Source: Verrucomicrobiales bacterium | GTDB lineage: Bacteria; Verrucomicrobiota; Verrucomicrobiia; Limisphaerales; UBA9464 | Direction of reading: 5' to 3' | DNA length: 16,540 nucleotides | Assembly: GCA_003445095.1 (NCBI GenBank) | Contig: DLVS01000297.1 | Span: forward strand, 1 to 16,540 | In this document: piece by piece, positions 1 to 7,369 of the stretch | Layout of the letters: the number at the start of each line of letters is the position of its first letter | Position numbering within the stretch: position 1 is the first letter of the stretch | Notes under the pieces: model-generated | Databases searched by the model: none | What the model was told of the DNA's origin: nothing | Seen by the model: the letters and a program-made list of their open reading frames with translations, nothing else | Translations under genes and position numbers: made by a program

Positions 1-1017
1 GACGACTTGTGTGTGATCCGCTCCATGAAGTCGGATCACACGAACCACTATGAAGCGACGCTCGGCATTCATACGGGGTCCTTCAGTTTTGCCCGACCCA
101 GCCTCGGTTCGTGGACCAGTTACGGTCTTGGGACGGAAAACCGGAATCTTCCTTCGTACATCGTCATCGCTCCGAAGACGCCCTACGCGGGGAGCCAAGT
201 GTGGGCTTCGGATTTTCTTCCGGGGTCGCATCAAGGAACCCTGGTGGTTCCCGGAAGCGAGCCGGTCGCCAATATTCAGCGGCGCGTCGGCACCCGCGAA
301 CTGCAAGAGTTAGAACTCGGCCTCTTGGCGAAGATGAATCGACGCCATCAAGCGAGCCGGCTGGGGGATCCTTTGTTGGCCGCGCGGATCAGGTCGTATG
401 AAACCGCCTTCGGCATGCAGGCCGAAATGCCGGACGTCTTCGACTTGTCGAGAGAGAGCGACTCCACGCTCGCCTTGTATGGCCTGGAACGTGGCAGCAC
501 CAAGGGCTTCGCCTGGCAGTGCCTCGTCGCCCGACGTCTAGCCGAACGCGGCGTCCGCTTCACCGAACTCATCGACACGGGTTCCTCGGACAACTGGGAC
601 GCGCACGGCGACATGCTGGCACATGCGCCTCTGGCTAAGAATGTGGATCAAGCCATCGCCGGTTTGCTCCAGGATTTAAAATTGCGGGGAATGCTCGACG
701 ACACTCTGGTAGTTTGGACTACCGAATTTGGTCGCACGCCGTTCAACAACGCCGCTGACGCCAAAGGTCGCGAACACCATCACTGGGTGTTCTCTTCCTG
801 GCTAGCTGGCGCGGGCGTTAAAGCGGGAACCGTGTATGGCGCTTCGGATGACTACGGCATCGACGTCGCCACGAACCCAGTTCATGTCCACGATTTCCAC
901 GCCACTATCTTGCATCTCATGGGTCTCAACCACGAGCGCCTGACCTACCGCCACAACGGACGCGACTACCGACTCACTGATGTGGCGGGGAATGTGGTCA
1001 GGGGGATTCTGGCCTGA
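1..1017 (+). CDS. DUF1501 family protein, C-terminal 338 residues (5' end outside window)
   Basis: The frame is open from the first base to a TGA at 1015-1017, so the gene begins upstream and about the first quarter is missing, judged against the 444-residue homologue at 4021. DUF1501 proteins have an alkaline-phosphatase/sulfatase-like fold and are usually exported by Tat; their substrates are not established. Visible family landmarks, numbered from base 1, are IRSMKSDHTNHYEA (6-19), NWDAH (198-202), EFGRTP (242-247), GREHHHW (256-262), VHDFHATILHLMGL (296-309) and the closing GRDYRLTDVAG. The His and Asp residues in these blocks are probable metal ligands. The leftmost in-frame start codon in the window (TTG at 7) is not a credible start because family similarity runs through it. 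It differs clearly from the second DUF1501 protein and belongs to the longer-tailed subgroup ending in RLTDV. A DUF1549 partner gene is expected just upstream but cannot be seen. Confidence 0.9.
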   Translation, partial: DDLCVIRSMKSDHTNHYEATLGIHTGSFSFARPSLGSWTSYGLGTENRNLPSYIVIAPKTPYAGSQVWASDFLPGSHQGTLVVPGSEPVANIQRRVGTRELQELELGLLAKMNRRHQASRLGDPLLAARIRSYETAFGMQAEMPDVFDLSRESDSTLALYGLERGSTKGFAWQCLVARRLAERGVRFTELIDTGSSDNWDAHGDMLAHAPLAKNVDQAIAGLLQDLKLRGMLDDTLVVWTTEFGRTPFNNAADAKGREHHHWVFSSWLAGAGVKAGTVYGASDDYGIDVATNPVHVHDFHATILHLMGLNHERLTYRHNGRDYRLTDVAGNVVRGILA

Positions 1018-1031
1018 GCGGTGGCTCTGAA

Positions 1032-1055
1032 GTAGCTGCGGACGTAAGTCCGTGG
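1032..1055 (+). repeat. REP palindrome 1 (GTAG-type)
   Basis: A 24-base element opens with the tetranucleotide GTAG (1032-1035). It continues with the hairpin CGGAC (1039-1043), loop GTAA (1044-1047) and GTCCG (1048-1052). GTAG followed by a short hairpin is the classic layout of REP sequences mobilised by RAYT transposases, and a RAYT gene begins its 3' end 81 bases away. It lies just after the DUF1501 stop and could also act as a transcript-end structure. Confidence 0.75.
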
Positions 1056-1090
1056 AAGTTGGCCCGTGGACGTCGACCCTCCGCGGACTG

Positions 1091-1114
1091 CCACCGACTT
1101 ACGTCGGCGGCTAC
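1091..1114 (-). repeat. REP palindrome 2, inverted relative to REP 1
   Basis: Read on the minus strand, this 24-base element matches REP 1 at 21 positions, including GTAG (complement of CTAC at 1111-1114) and the loop GTAA. Two of the three differences are a compensating pair: the second stem pair is G-C in REP 1 and C-G here (stem CCGAC/GTCGG, 1094-1098 and 1103-1107). Pairing is therefore kept while the sequence changed. REP 1 and REP 2 together form an inverted pair with a 35-base spacer, the arrangement called a REPIN. Confidence 0.75.
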
Positions 1115-1120
1115 GTTGAG

Positions 1121-1133
1121 AATCGGCGGCTAC
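1121..1133 (-). repeat. Truncated third REP copy overlapping the approach to the RAYT stop
   Basis: CGGCGGCTAC at 1124-1133 repeats exactly the GTAG-side half of REP 2 (1105-1114), in the same orientation and 19 bases away. The second half of the hairpin is missing. It ends three bases before the RAYT stop codon complement at 1136-1138, so it lies immediately downstream of that gene. Confidence 0.55.
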
Positions 1134-1135
1134 GC

Positions 1136-1867
1136 TCAGCACAACCATGGTGCACCTTGTCCTTCAAATAACTGCGGCTTTTCGTCTGACGACATCGGAG
1201 GCTCAGCTCCGCGTCGTTCCACATAAACTCTCCAGAATATCTCCCATGATTCTTGACTCGCGGGATGCAGGTCGGGATAACCCGGTACCACGGAGCCTCC
1301 GAAGGGCCAGTGCTCGTCTCGCGTAACGAAACGCGCCCGCACTGGGTTGAGACGGATATAGTCGCAGTTCGCCTGAAACGCTCCCCGACGGCGTTCCTCC
1401 GGGCGAAGAATCCGATCATACGCCTGCTTTTGTAGTCGCCATGGTTTCATCGGCGGCCGTTTGCATTGGCTCGAATACCGCTTCAATACCTGGTTCGTAG
1501 ATTCCGCACTGGTCTCTTGGGACCGACAACAATCCCCCGGGTTGCATCCATTCCCGCGATTCCACGAGCACTCGAACTCCTGGTTGATAAACTCACGCAG
1601 GAATTTCATGCCATTGCGCTGATCCGTATCGCGGCGCAATCCCATCCAGATGACGTGAAAATGATCAGGCATGAGACAGTAAACTGGGCATAGCAACGAT
1701 TCGCGGATGGCGGCGTGAAGCAGAAGCTCGCGAAACCGGGCATGGAAAACTTCGCCGAGCCAGCCGGTAGCACGGCCCTCGACGGCGCATTGCCAATGAA
1801 TCACGGCATGGGCCTGATAATGATGCCGAGCAAGACGTGGCAGATGTTCCCCAAATGGAAAAGCCAT
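1136..1867 (-). CDS. REP-associated tyrosine transposase (RAYT, Y1/HUH family)
   Basis: This 243-residue protein is related to IS200/IS605 TnpA. RAYTs cut and join single-stranded DNA at REP sequences and are usually single-copy domesticated genes rather than selfish elements. The HUH motif is MPDHFHVIW with H69 and H71. The catalytic tyrosine is Y150 in QKQAYDRIL, followed by EERRRGAF and CDYIRLNPVRA (168-178), all typical of the family. The C terminus (WPFGGSVVPGYPDLHP) also fits verrucomicrobial RAYTs. Between FLREFINQEF (to 98) and WRLQKQAYD (from 143) there are about 43 extra residues, rich in Cys, Ser and Arg, which I do not expect in this short linker. The start ATG (1865-1867) has no clear ribosome binding site. 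It is convergent with the DUF1501 gene at the left edge, and REP hairpins lie directly behind its stop, as expected for a RAYT locus. Confidence 0.88.
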   Translation of the reverse strand: MAFPFGEHLPRLARHHYQAHAVIHWQCAVEGRATGWLGEVFHARFRELLLHAAIRESLLCPVYCLMPDHFHVIWMGLRRDTDQRNGMKFLREFINQEFECSWNRGNGCNPGDCCRSQETSAESTNQVLKRYSSQCKRPPMKPWRLQKQAYDRILRPEERRRGAFQANCDYIRLNPVRARFVTRDEHWPFGGSVVPGYPDLHPASQESWEIFWRVYVERRGAEPPMSSDEKPQLFEGQGAPWLC

Positions 1868-2137
1868 TGAAAACGATACGCCCGTGGACAGTGGCCGGTA
1901 TGGTTACAAATAATGACGTCCACCAACTCACGTTGGCAGCTACGATTTCGCGCGCCGGCGATTGCCTCGCGCGCCCCGGAATCGTCCTCAGCTGTGATGA
2001 CATTTCGAGGATCTCATTGAGGACGGCCGGCGAGGCGTTCTTCGCGGCGCAGGCGGCAACCACTTGCATAATCCAGAATTCTTGAAGAGTTGTTCGCCCG
2101 AATGCGTAATGCCCGAGGCGAATCGCTTTCCTGACTC
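1868..2137. other. Divergent intergenic region between RAYT and the cytochrome operon
   Basis: These 270 bases separate two genes transcribed away from each other, so the promoter of the 2138-6427 operon should lie here. No protein-coding signal is convincing in either direction. The only promoter-like piece I see is CATAAT at 2067-2072 (five of six to a sigma-70 -10 box), but there is no recognisable -35 box at the right distance. No REP copy or repeat was found. Confidence 0.4.
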
Positions 2138-4018
2138 ATGGCCGGTAGAACCCTCCTCGCTCTTCTGCTCTCCACCTCGGTGGGCTCGATGGCTTGCGCG
2201 AAGGATGCGGCAGCTCTGTGGGCGGGCAAGGTGCAACCCTTGTTCGATGTTAACTGTGTGAAGTGCCACGGTCCCATCGAACAAAAGAGCGGACTGGAAC
2301 TCGACACCCCCGCGGCCGTGATGAAGGGCGGCGACGACGGCATCGTGGTGGTGCCGGGCAAGCCGGAGGAAAGCCGACTGTACCAAAATCTCGCGCCGCA
2401 CGGTGACCCGCATATGCCTCCCAAAAAGCAGCTCACGGAGACGGAGCGCGAGATTGTCCGGGAATGGATCGCGGCCATGGCCGAGACATCGGTGAAGCCG
2501 CCGCCCCAACCCACATCAGTCCGCTCTTTTGAATCGGTGTCAGACGCGATTGATGCCTTCATTGCCGAAGGCTGGGAGCAACGCCAAGTCAAGCCGTCCG
2601 CCGCGGCCGACGACCGCACTTGGTGTCGACGCGTCTATCTCGACCTTGCCGGACGGATCCCAACGCCGAAGGAATGGGAGGAATTTCGGGGCTCGACTGC
2701 GGATCAGAAACGGACTGCGCTCGTGGACCGGTTGCTGGCGTCAGAAGATTACGCCGTCCGGATGCGCGAACTCTGGGACGTCTTTCTCCTAGGTCGGGTG
2801 AAGCGGGAGAAACACGAAGAGCGTCGTCAACAAAATGGCTGGTGGACCTTTCTCGAAAATTCATTCCGCACGAATCGGCCGTGGAACGAGACAGTCCGCG
2901 AAATCCTCATCGCACGGCCGGACCGACCGGAAGACCAAGGCGCTTCCTGGTTTCTCTACGAACGCCGAAATGAACATCAGGCCATTGCCGAAGCGGTCGC
3001 GCCGATCGTGTACGGGACGCGGATCGATTGTGCTCAATGCCACGACCATCCCCTCGCCCGCGAGATCAAGCAGGCCCATTACTGGGGATTGGTCGCCGCG
3101 TTCAACCGCAGCAAGAACGTGGAGGGCGGTTCCGACGTCAGCGAATCGGCCGTGGGCGGGTTCGTCAATTTCACCAATTTGAAGAAAGAATCGCTGCCCG
3201 CGGTAGTCACGCTCCTGTCCGGACAAACGGTGGAGGAAACGAGGCCCACCGCCGACCAAAAGGTGGAGGACAGCGATGACAAGTATGTGGACGCCGCGGC
3301 CAAAGTTCGCGTACCGAAGTTTTCCCGCCGCGCCGCTTTCGCCGAAGCCGCGACCCACGACAATCCGCTGCTCGCGCGCGCATTCGTGAATCGCCTTTGG
3401 GCCGTCCTGCTCGGCCGCGGCATCGTTCATCCGGCTGACGAAATGAATGCCCGCAACGTGCCCAGCCATCCAGAGCTGCTCGATTGGTTGGCCCAGGATT
3501 TTGCCAAACATCAGTACGATATCCGCCATCTCGTTCGCGGCATTGTCCTGAGTCGCGTCTATTCGCTTACTGCTGGAGACGGTCCACCGGATGCATTCGC
3601 CGGCGCGCTAGAACGTCCGTTGGCCGCCGAGCAGCTCGCTCGCTCTTGGCGTATGGCGGCCGGTCTCCCGCCCGACGACGACTCGTTGCGTCGGACGACC
3701 GTGGCCGCCCTGCCTGATGTTCTTCCCAAAGAATACAACGCCACGTTCCAACAGGCGCAGTTCCTCGCCAATTCGCCGGTGTTAGCAGAGATTTTGAAGC
3801 CGGCCCCTGACCGCGCCGTGACCCGGGTGGCGGAACTTTCGGACCCCGCCGCACGTGTTCAAGCAGCCTTCCTCGCCGTCTACAACCGACCACCCGACTC
3901 CGAAGAAGCAGCCACGGCTTTGACTTTCCTAAATGAACGGCCCAACCAACCCGTCGAGGCAGTTCGCGATTTGTTTTGGGCGCTCATGACGAGCGCAGAA
4001 TTTTTGACCATGCCGTGA
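2138..4018 (+). CDS. Exported cytochrome c / DUF1549 / DUF1553 protein (planctomycete PSD1 type)
   Basis: This 626-residue protein probably acts in the periplasm. The chosen ATG gives a signal peptide (hydrophobic LLALLLSTSVGSMACA, likely cleavage near residue 21). A planctomycete-type cytochrome c domain follows: heme motif CVKCH at 40-44, likely axial Met in HMPP (93), ending near 115. DUF1549 spans about 130-330 and includes the characteristic CAQCHDHP (298-305), a second CxxCH that may also bind heme or metal. DUF1553 runs from about 395, with NPLLARAFVNRLWAVLLGRGI and VPSHPELLDWLAQDF (442-456), to the end. The family is known almost only from the PVC group and usually pairs with a DUF1501 gene, as here. 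The enzymatic reaction is unknown; electron transfer coupled to oxidation of an organic substrate is an inference. The stop is two bases before the next start, so translation is probably coupled. The ribosome binding site is weak (CGAGG at 2114-2118). Confidence 0.9.
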   Translation: MAGRTLLALLLSTSVGSMACAKDAAALWAGKVQPLFDVNCVKCHGPIEQKSGLELDTPAAVMKGGDDGIVVVPGKPEESRLYQNLAPHGDPHMPPKKQLTETEREIVREWIAAMAETSVKPPPQPTSVRSFESVSDAIDAFIAEGWEQRQVKPSAAADDRTWCRRVYLDLAGRIPTPKEWEEFRGSTADQKRTALVDRLLASEDYAVRMRELWDVFLLGRVKREKHEERRQQNGWWTFLENSFRTNRPWNETVREILIARPDRPEDQGASWFLYERRNEHQAIAEAVAPIVYGTRIDCAQCHDHPLAREIKQAHYWGLVAAFNRSKNVEGGSDVSESAVGGFVNFTNLKKESLPAVVTLLSGQTVEETRPTADQKVEDSDDKYVDAAAKVRVPKFSRRAAFAEAATHDNPLLARAFVNRLWAVLLGRGIVHPADEMNARNVPSHPELLDWLAQDFAKHQYDIRHLVRGIVLSRVYSLTAGDGPPDAFAGALERPLAAEQLARSWRMAAGLPPDDDSLRRTTVAALPDVLPKEYNATFQQAQFLANSPVLAEILKPAPDRAVTRVAELSDPAARVQAAFLAVYNRPPDSEEAATALTFLNERPNQPVEAVRDLFWALMTSAEFLTMP

Positions 4019-4020
4019 TC

Positions 4021-5355
4021 ATGCCGTGTGACTCCCCAAACTTTGTTCCGGGCCAGTGCCAAACCGGCGAGCACCACTTACACCGGCGGCTCTTTCTCAA
4101 AGGACTGACGGGCGGGGCCCTGGCGACCGTGTCGAGCTTTACCGGCTTATTTCACAATCCGGCCTTCGCAGCGGAAACGAAGAAGGCCCAGAAGCATTGC
4201 ATCCTCCTTTGGTTGTGTGGCGCGCCGAGTCAGTTTGAAACGTGGGATCCCAAGCCGGGCCGGCCGAGCGGCGGACCCTTCGGCAGCATTCCCACCAAGA
4301 TTCCGGGAGTTCATTTTTCGTCGCTGCTGCCGCAGTGCGCGGGCATCGCCGATAAACTTAATATCGTTCGCAGCATGAAGACCGCGCAGTCCGAGCACTT
4401 GCAGGCGATCACGCTGCTTCAGCGCGGAAATCCTGAGCGGGCCGGCTTCACGCGTCCGACCCTGGGCAGCGCCTTATCGCAAGCGATGGGACAGTTGGAT
4501 TCGCCGATTCCCAATTTCGTCTTTCTCGATCCGATTCCCGGCGGCAACGAATTCGAGACCTTCAAGGCTGGCAATTGGGCGGGCTGGCTCGGCGCCGAAC
4601 ACGCGCCCGTGCGGCTTGGGGGCGAGTACACCCAATTGCTCAACGCCGCCGCGGACACGATCCCGCAACATGATCGGGAATCGCGCGAGACGCTCCGAAA
4701 ATTCCTCACGGCGAAATACGAGCGCGATCGCCACAGCACGATTGCTCGCAGCCAGAACGCGGCGTTTGAACGCATGAAGGGCATGGCGGGGAGTGCCGAA
4801 CTCTTCGATGTCAACCAACTCCCCTCCAAAGACCGCGATCGTTACGGGCCCGGCAGTTTTGCGCAGCACTCGCTGATGGCGCGTCATTTGGTCGAACACG
4901 GCGCGCCCTTCGTGATGGTCGCCAACGGGATGAACTGGGATAATCACGTGTTCCAACACGAGATTCACCAAATGCTCGTTCCGGAATTGGATCGCGTGCT
5001 CTTCCACCTGATCAACGACCTTGAGGAGCGAGGCTTGCTCGATTCCACCTTGGTCATCGCGATGGGAGAGTTCGGCCGCACCCCGTGGCTAAACCAAGCC
5101 CGTGGTCGCGACCATTATCCAAACGCCTGGAGTCTCATGATGACCGGTTGCGGCTTGAAACGCGGCATCATCACTGGCGCAACGGACGAGGATGGTGTTG
5201 ATGTCAGTGAAAAGCCGTACAACGAGCAGAACCTCTTCGCCACGATCTTCACGGCACTCGGGATCGATCCCTATGCCGAATACGATTTGCCGGGCATGCC
5301 GACATTCCACCGCGTCGAGAACAAGGCGGAGCCCATCCGGGACATTCTGGTGTGA
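4021..5355 (+). CDS. Tat-exported DUF1501 family protein
   Basis: This 444-residue protein has an alkaline-phosphatase-like fold by family and an unknown substrate. I chose ATG 4021 rather than an in-frame ATG at 3976 because 4021 starts two bases after the previous stop and yields the usual MPCDSP opening. The signal is a twin-arginine type: HRRLFLKG (21-28) followed by a hydrophobic stretch and AFA before residue 51. Export by Tat implies folding with cofactor or metal in the cytoplasm. Landmarks are CGAPSQFETWDPKP (66-79), IVRSMKTAQSEH (115-126), NWDNH (305-309), EFGRTP (350-355) and GRDHYP (362-367), the probable metal-binding blocks. It is the middle gene of a three-gene operon and the standard partner of the DUF1549/DUF1553 heme protein. 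The WD40 gene follows four bases after the stop. Confidence 0.92.
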   Translation: MPCDSPNFVPGQCQTGEHHLHRRLFLKGLTGGALATVSSFTGLFHNPAFAAETKKAQKHCILLWLCGAPSQFETWDPKPGRPSGGPFGSIPTKIPGVHFSSLLPQCAGIADKLNIVRSMKTAQSEHLQAITLLQRGNPERAGFTRPTLGSALSQAMGQLDSPIPNFVFLDPIPGGNEFETFKAGNWAGWLGAEHAPVRLGGEYTQLLNAAADTIPQHDRESRETLRKFLTAKYERDRHSTIARSQNAAFERMKGMAGSAELFDVNQLPSKDRDRYGPGSFAQHSLMARHLVEHGAPFVMVANGMNWDNHVFQHEIHQMLVPELDRVLFHLINDLEERGLLDSTLVIAMGEFGRTPWLNQARGRDHYPNAWSLMMTGCGLKRGIITGATDEDGVDVSEKPYNEQNLFATIFTALGIDPYAEYDLPGMPTFHRVENKAEPIRDILV

Positions 5356-5359
5356 TCTC

Positions 5360-6427
5360 ATGAAACTGACCCTGGCCCAAGATCACCCGCTCCCGACTGG
5401 AGTCCTGGGACTCGCTGTCTTGCCAGACGGAAGCCGCGCATTGGCCGCTTGCACCGATGGTGCCGTCTATCTGGTGGACCTCGCTACTGGCAAAGCTGAG
5501 GCCTTTGAAGAAAAGCATCCGTCCTTCGCCAGTGGCTGCGTGTCGCTCCCGGATGGGCACACGATCATTTCGGGTGGCTACGACGGTCGGTTACTTTGGC
5601 ATGACTTGGAAACGCGGCAATGTGGACGTCGCGTCCAAGCGCATCAGTTCTGGAACTGGCAACTCGCGCTGTCGCCGGATGGTCGACACTTAGCAACTAC
5701 GACCGGCCAATATCTGCCGGGTGGGTGGAAATATGAACCGGCAGTCGAGACCGAGTCTTCCATCAAAGTCTTCGACACCTCGAGTGGAGAGCTTGTAGCC
5801 GCGTTCAGCCACACGCCCCCGGTGTTGAGTTGTGCTTTCAGTCCCGACGGCCAACACCTCGCGGCGGCCAATATGATGGGCGAAGTGCGAGTGTGGAACC
5901 TGGTTGGGAGCGCCGGCGGCAAACCCACCTCACAATGGACGTCGCCGGACTTTACGTCCTGGGGATCGGTAAAAACCCACCATTACTGCGGCGGAATCTA
6001 CGGCCTGACTTTCGCTCCTGACGGCGCGTCTTTGCTCGGCTGTGGCATGGGTCCCATGACCGATCCCATGGCGGGCAACGGCAAGATGACCTGGCAACGC
6101 TGGAACTGGGCGAAAGGCGAGCGGATTGACCAGATCAAGGACGGCCAACACGGCTCCGGCTTGATGGAAGCCGTGGCTTGGTTTCCTGACGGCACCCACT
6201 TCGTCATGGCCGGGCGCCAAGCGCAAGGTACGTGGAACGTCGCCATCTTCTCCGCCGCCGACGGCAACCTCGTGTCTTCGATGGATACCAAACAGCGCGT
6301 GACTCAGGCTCGATTCACTGCGGACGGCCAGTCACTCATTCTGGCTGGAGCGGCCGGCCAGCCGGCGAGGAAGGACGGTGCCTGGCCTTCGTGGGGACGA
6401 GTCCAAGTTTACCGGCTGGAGGCATAG
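5360..6427 (+). CDS. WD40-repeat beta-propeller protein
   Basis: This 355-residue protein consists almost entirely of about seven WD40-like blades. The repeating core is x-PDG-x-x-L followed by a V-x-V-(W/F/Y)-(D/N) strand: LPDGSRALAA/VYLVDL, LPDGHTIISG/LLWHDL, SPDGRHLATT/IKVFDT, SPDGQHLAAA/VRVWNL, APDGASLLGC/TWQRWNW, FPDGTHFVMA/WNVAIF and TADGQSLILA/VQVYRL. Seven blades make a closed propeller, so the protein looks complete. The start ATG at 5360 is four bases past the DUF1501 stop; upstream in-frame codons overlap that gene and carry no WD40 signal. Such genes recur behind DUF1549/DUF1501 pairs in PVC bacteria and probably act as interaction platforms. No signal peptide is visible, unlike its two operon partners, so either it stays in the cytoplasm or it leaves by another route. 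Confidence 0.88.
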   Translation: MKLTLAQDHPLPTGVLGLAVLPDGSRALAACTDGAVYLVDLATGKAEAFEEKHPSFASGCVSLPDGHTIISGGYDGRLLWHDLETRQCGRRVQAHQFWNWQLALSPDGRHLATTTGQYLPGGWKYEPAVETESSIKVFDTSSGELVAAFSHTPPVLSCAFSPDGQHLAAANMMGEVRVWNLVGSAGGKPTSQWTSPDFTSWGSVKTHHYCGGIYGLTFAPDGASLLGCGMGPMTDPMAGNGKMTWQRWNWAKGERIDQIKDGQHGSGLMEAVAWFPDGTHFVMAGRQAQGTWNVAIFSAADGNLVSSMDTKQRVTQARFTADGQSLILAGAAGQPARKDGAWPSWGRVQVYRLEA

Positions 6428-6450
6428 GCAACTTCGTTTCCTTGGTTGCC
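6427..6450. terminator. Weak hairpin between convergent WD40 and lipoprotein genes
   Basis: GGCAAC (6427-6432) can pair with GTTGCC (6445-6450) across a 12-base loop, right at the WD40 stop codon. The gap to the convergent gene is 76 bases, and a bidirectional transcript end is expected there. There is no U-run, so this is only a candidate. A second possible pairing is GTCTG (6451-6455) with CAGAC (6479-6483). Confidence 0.25.
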
Positions 6451-6503
6451 GTCTGTAAATATTCCTAACGTCGGTCTTCAGACTTAAACGGCAGTACGGG
6501 GTG

Positions 6504-7301
6504 TCACGGCTGCTTTGGCCACTGAGTCACGTCGGCGCGCGGGATCGACATGACTTCTCCGGCACGGGTCTTGAACATCACAATGACATCATCGCCGCCC
6601 ACTTCTTTGGCCAAGAACACGCGGTCGTCTTTGAGACGGACGATGTCGGGCTGACGATTGAACCAGGGATTATCGGTCGGTTTCCATGCTGCCGGCACCA
6701 CTCCTTTTGTTTCGCACAGTTCGCAAGGTGTCTTTCCGCGGCTGTCGCAGACCTTGCACCGTACCACTTGATGGCCGTCACACGTGGGGCACGGCCCTTG
6801 GCTGACCATCTTTCCACCTTGATACACCCAAATCTCGCCGGCGTGGCCTTCGTTAATGAACCACGTTCCACCGCCCGGAACCTTGATCGCCGCGGCCATC
6901 CCGCCGTGCGCCTTGTCCGGCACCCAAGTGCCCTGACTGCGTTTGAGGCAGCGCCCGGGACACGGCAGATATCCGTTGCGGCATCCGGGCGCGACGCAGG
7001 CAACCTGACCCTGTGCGTTGCATTGAAAACAGCGCTGCTCGTTGGGTCCCGGCTCGTGGATCTGAGCCACGGCCGGCTTGGCTGGTTTCGTCGTGGGATT
7101 GGCCGCGCCCGGGCGACGTTTTGCTTCGAGCTTCTTCGTTAGTTCGATCTCGGTTTCATCCGAACCATCGACCTCGTTGGCTCCCGCCACGACGATTACT
7201 GGCTCTTTGGAGGTCGCGGCTGGTTTTCCACAGCCGGCGCCGACCAGCGCTGGAAGGGCGACCGCGAGCAACAGGAAGCGAAACGTGCACAACGAAGTCA
7301 T
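6504..7301 (-). CDS. Putative lipoprotein with DnaJ-type CxxC zinc-ribbon repeats
   Basis: This 265-residue protein is probably membrane-anchored and exported. The start at 7301 (MTSLCTFRFLLLAVALPALVGAGC) gives a signal peptide ending in a cysteine at 24; the lipobox is imperfect (G-A-G-C), so lipidation is likely but not certain. A low-complexity Lys/Pro/Ala linker (about 50-85) follows. Two cysteine clusters come next: C91xxC94, C102, C107, C114 and C118, then C171PTC174, C182KVC185 and C193ELC196 with the GxG spacing of DnaJ zinc fingers. Together they could bind two or more zinc ions. The last 45 residues (VRLKDDRVFLAKEVGG to the end) look like a small beta barrel. DnaJ-like zinc ribbons bind unfolded protein or thiols, so a role in periplasmic folding is possible but not shown. 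The gene is downstream of, and codirectional with, the secretion-like ATPase operon, separated by a broken PIN gene. Confidence 0.75.
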   Translation of the reverse strand: MTSLCTFRFLLLAVALPALVGAGCGKPAATSKEPVIVVAGANEVDGSDETEIELTKKLEAKRRPGAANPTTKPAKPAVAQIHEPGPNEQRCFQCNAQGQVACVAPGCRNGYLPCPGRCLKRSQGTWVPDKAHGGMAAAIKVPGGGTWFINEGHAGEIWVYQGGKMVSQGPCPTCDGHQVVRCKVCDSRGKTPCELCETKGVVPAAWKPTDNPWFNRQPDIVRLKDDRVFLAKEVGGDDVIVMFKTRAGEVMSIPRADVTQWPKQP

Positions 7302-7341
7302 CTTGAACCGAACCTTGCCGCGCTGGGCCACGCGATGCCAA

Positions 7342-7354
7342 TGCAGATTCTGCA
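7342..7354. promoter_or_regulatory. Perfect 13-base palindrome upstream of the lipoprotein gene
   Basis: TGCAGA-T-TCTGCA is a perfect inverted repeat with a one-base centre, 40 bases upstream of the lipoprotein start. It lies in the only non-coding stretch before that gene. The size and symmetry would suit a dimeric regulator. No partner repeat or clear promoter boxes are visible, so it may be chance. Confidence 0.25.
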
Positions 7355-7369
7355 CTTCAATACTTTAAG

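Noticed and set aside
1665..2069. Minus-strand frame of 134 codons reaching from the intergenic region into the RAYT gene
   Set aside because: It runs over the N-terminal half of the RAYT in another frame and has no recognisable domain or ribosome binding site.
2861..3529. Minus-strand frame of 222 codons opposite the DUF1549/DUF1553 gene
   Set aside because: It is antisense to clearly conserved family blocks, including CAQCHDHP, and shows no independent signal.
3976..4020. Upstream extension of the DUF1501 gene by 15 codons
   Set aside because: It overlaps the end of the heme protein gene and delays the Tat signal, while ATG 4021 gives the usual MPCDSP start at operon spacing.
4009..4028. 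Short direct repeat CATGCCGTG around the DUF1549/DUF1501 junction
   Set aside because: Nine bases repeated once are easily explained by chance at a stop/start junction; no sign of a mobile element or target-site duplication.
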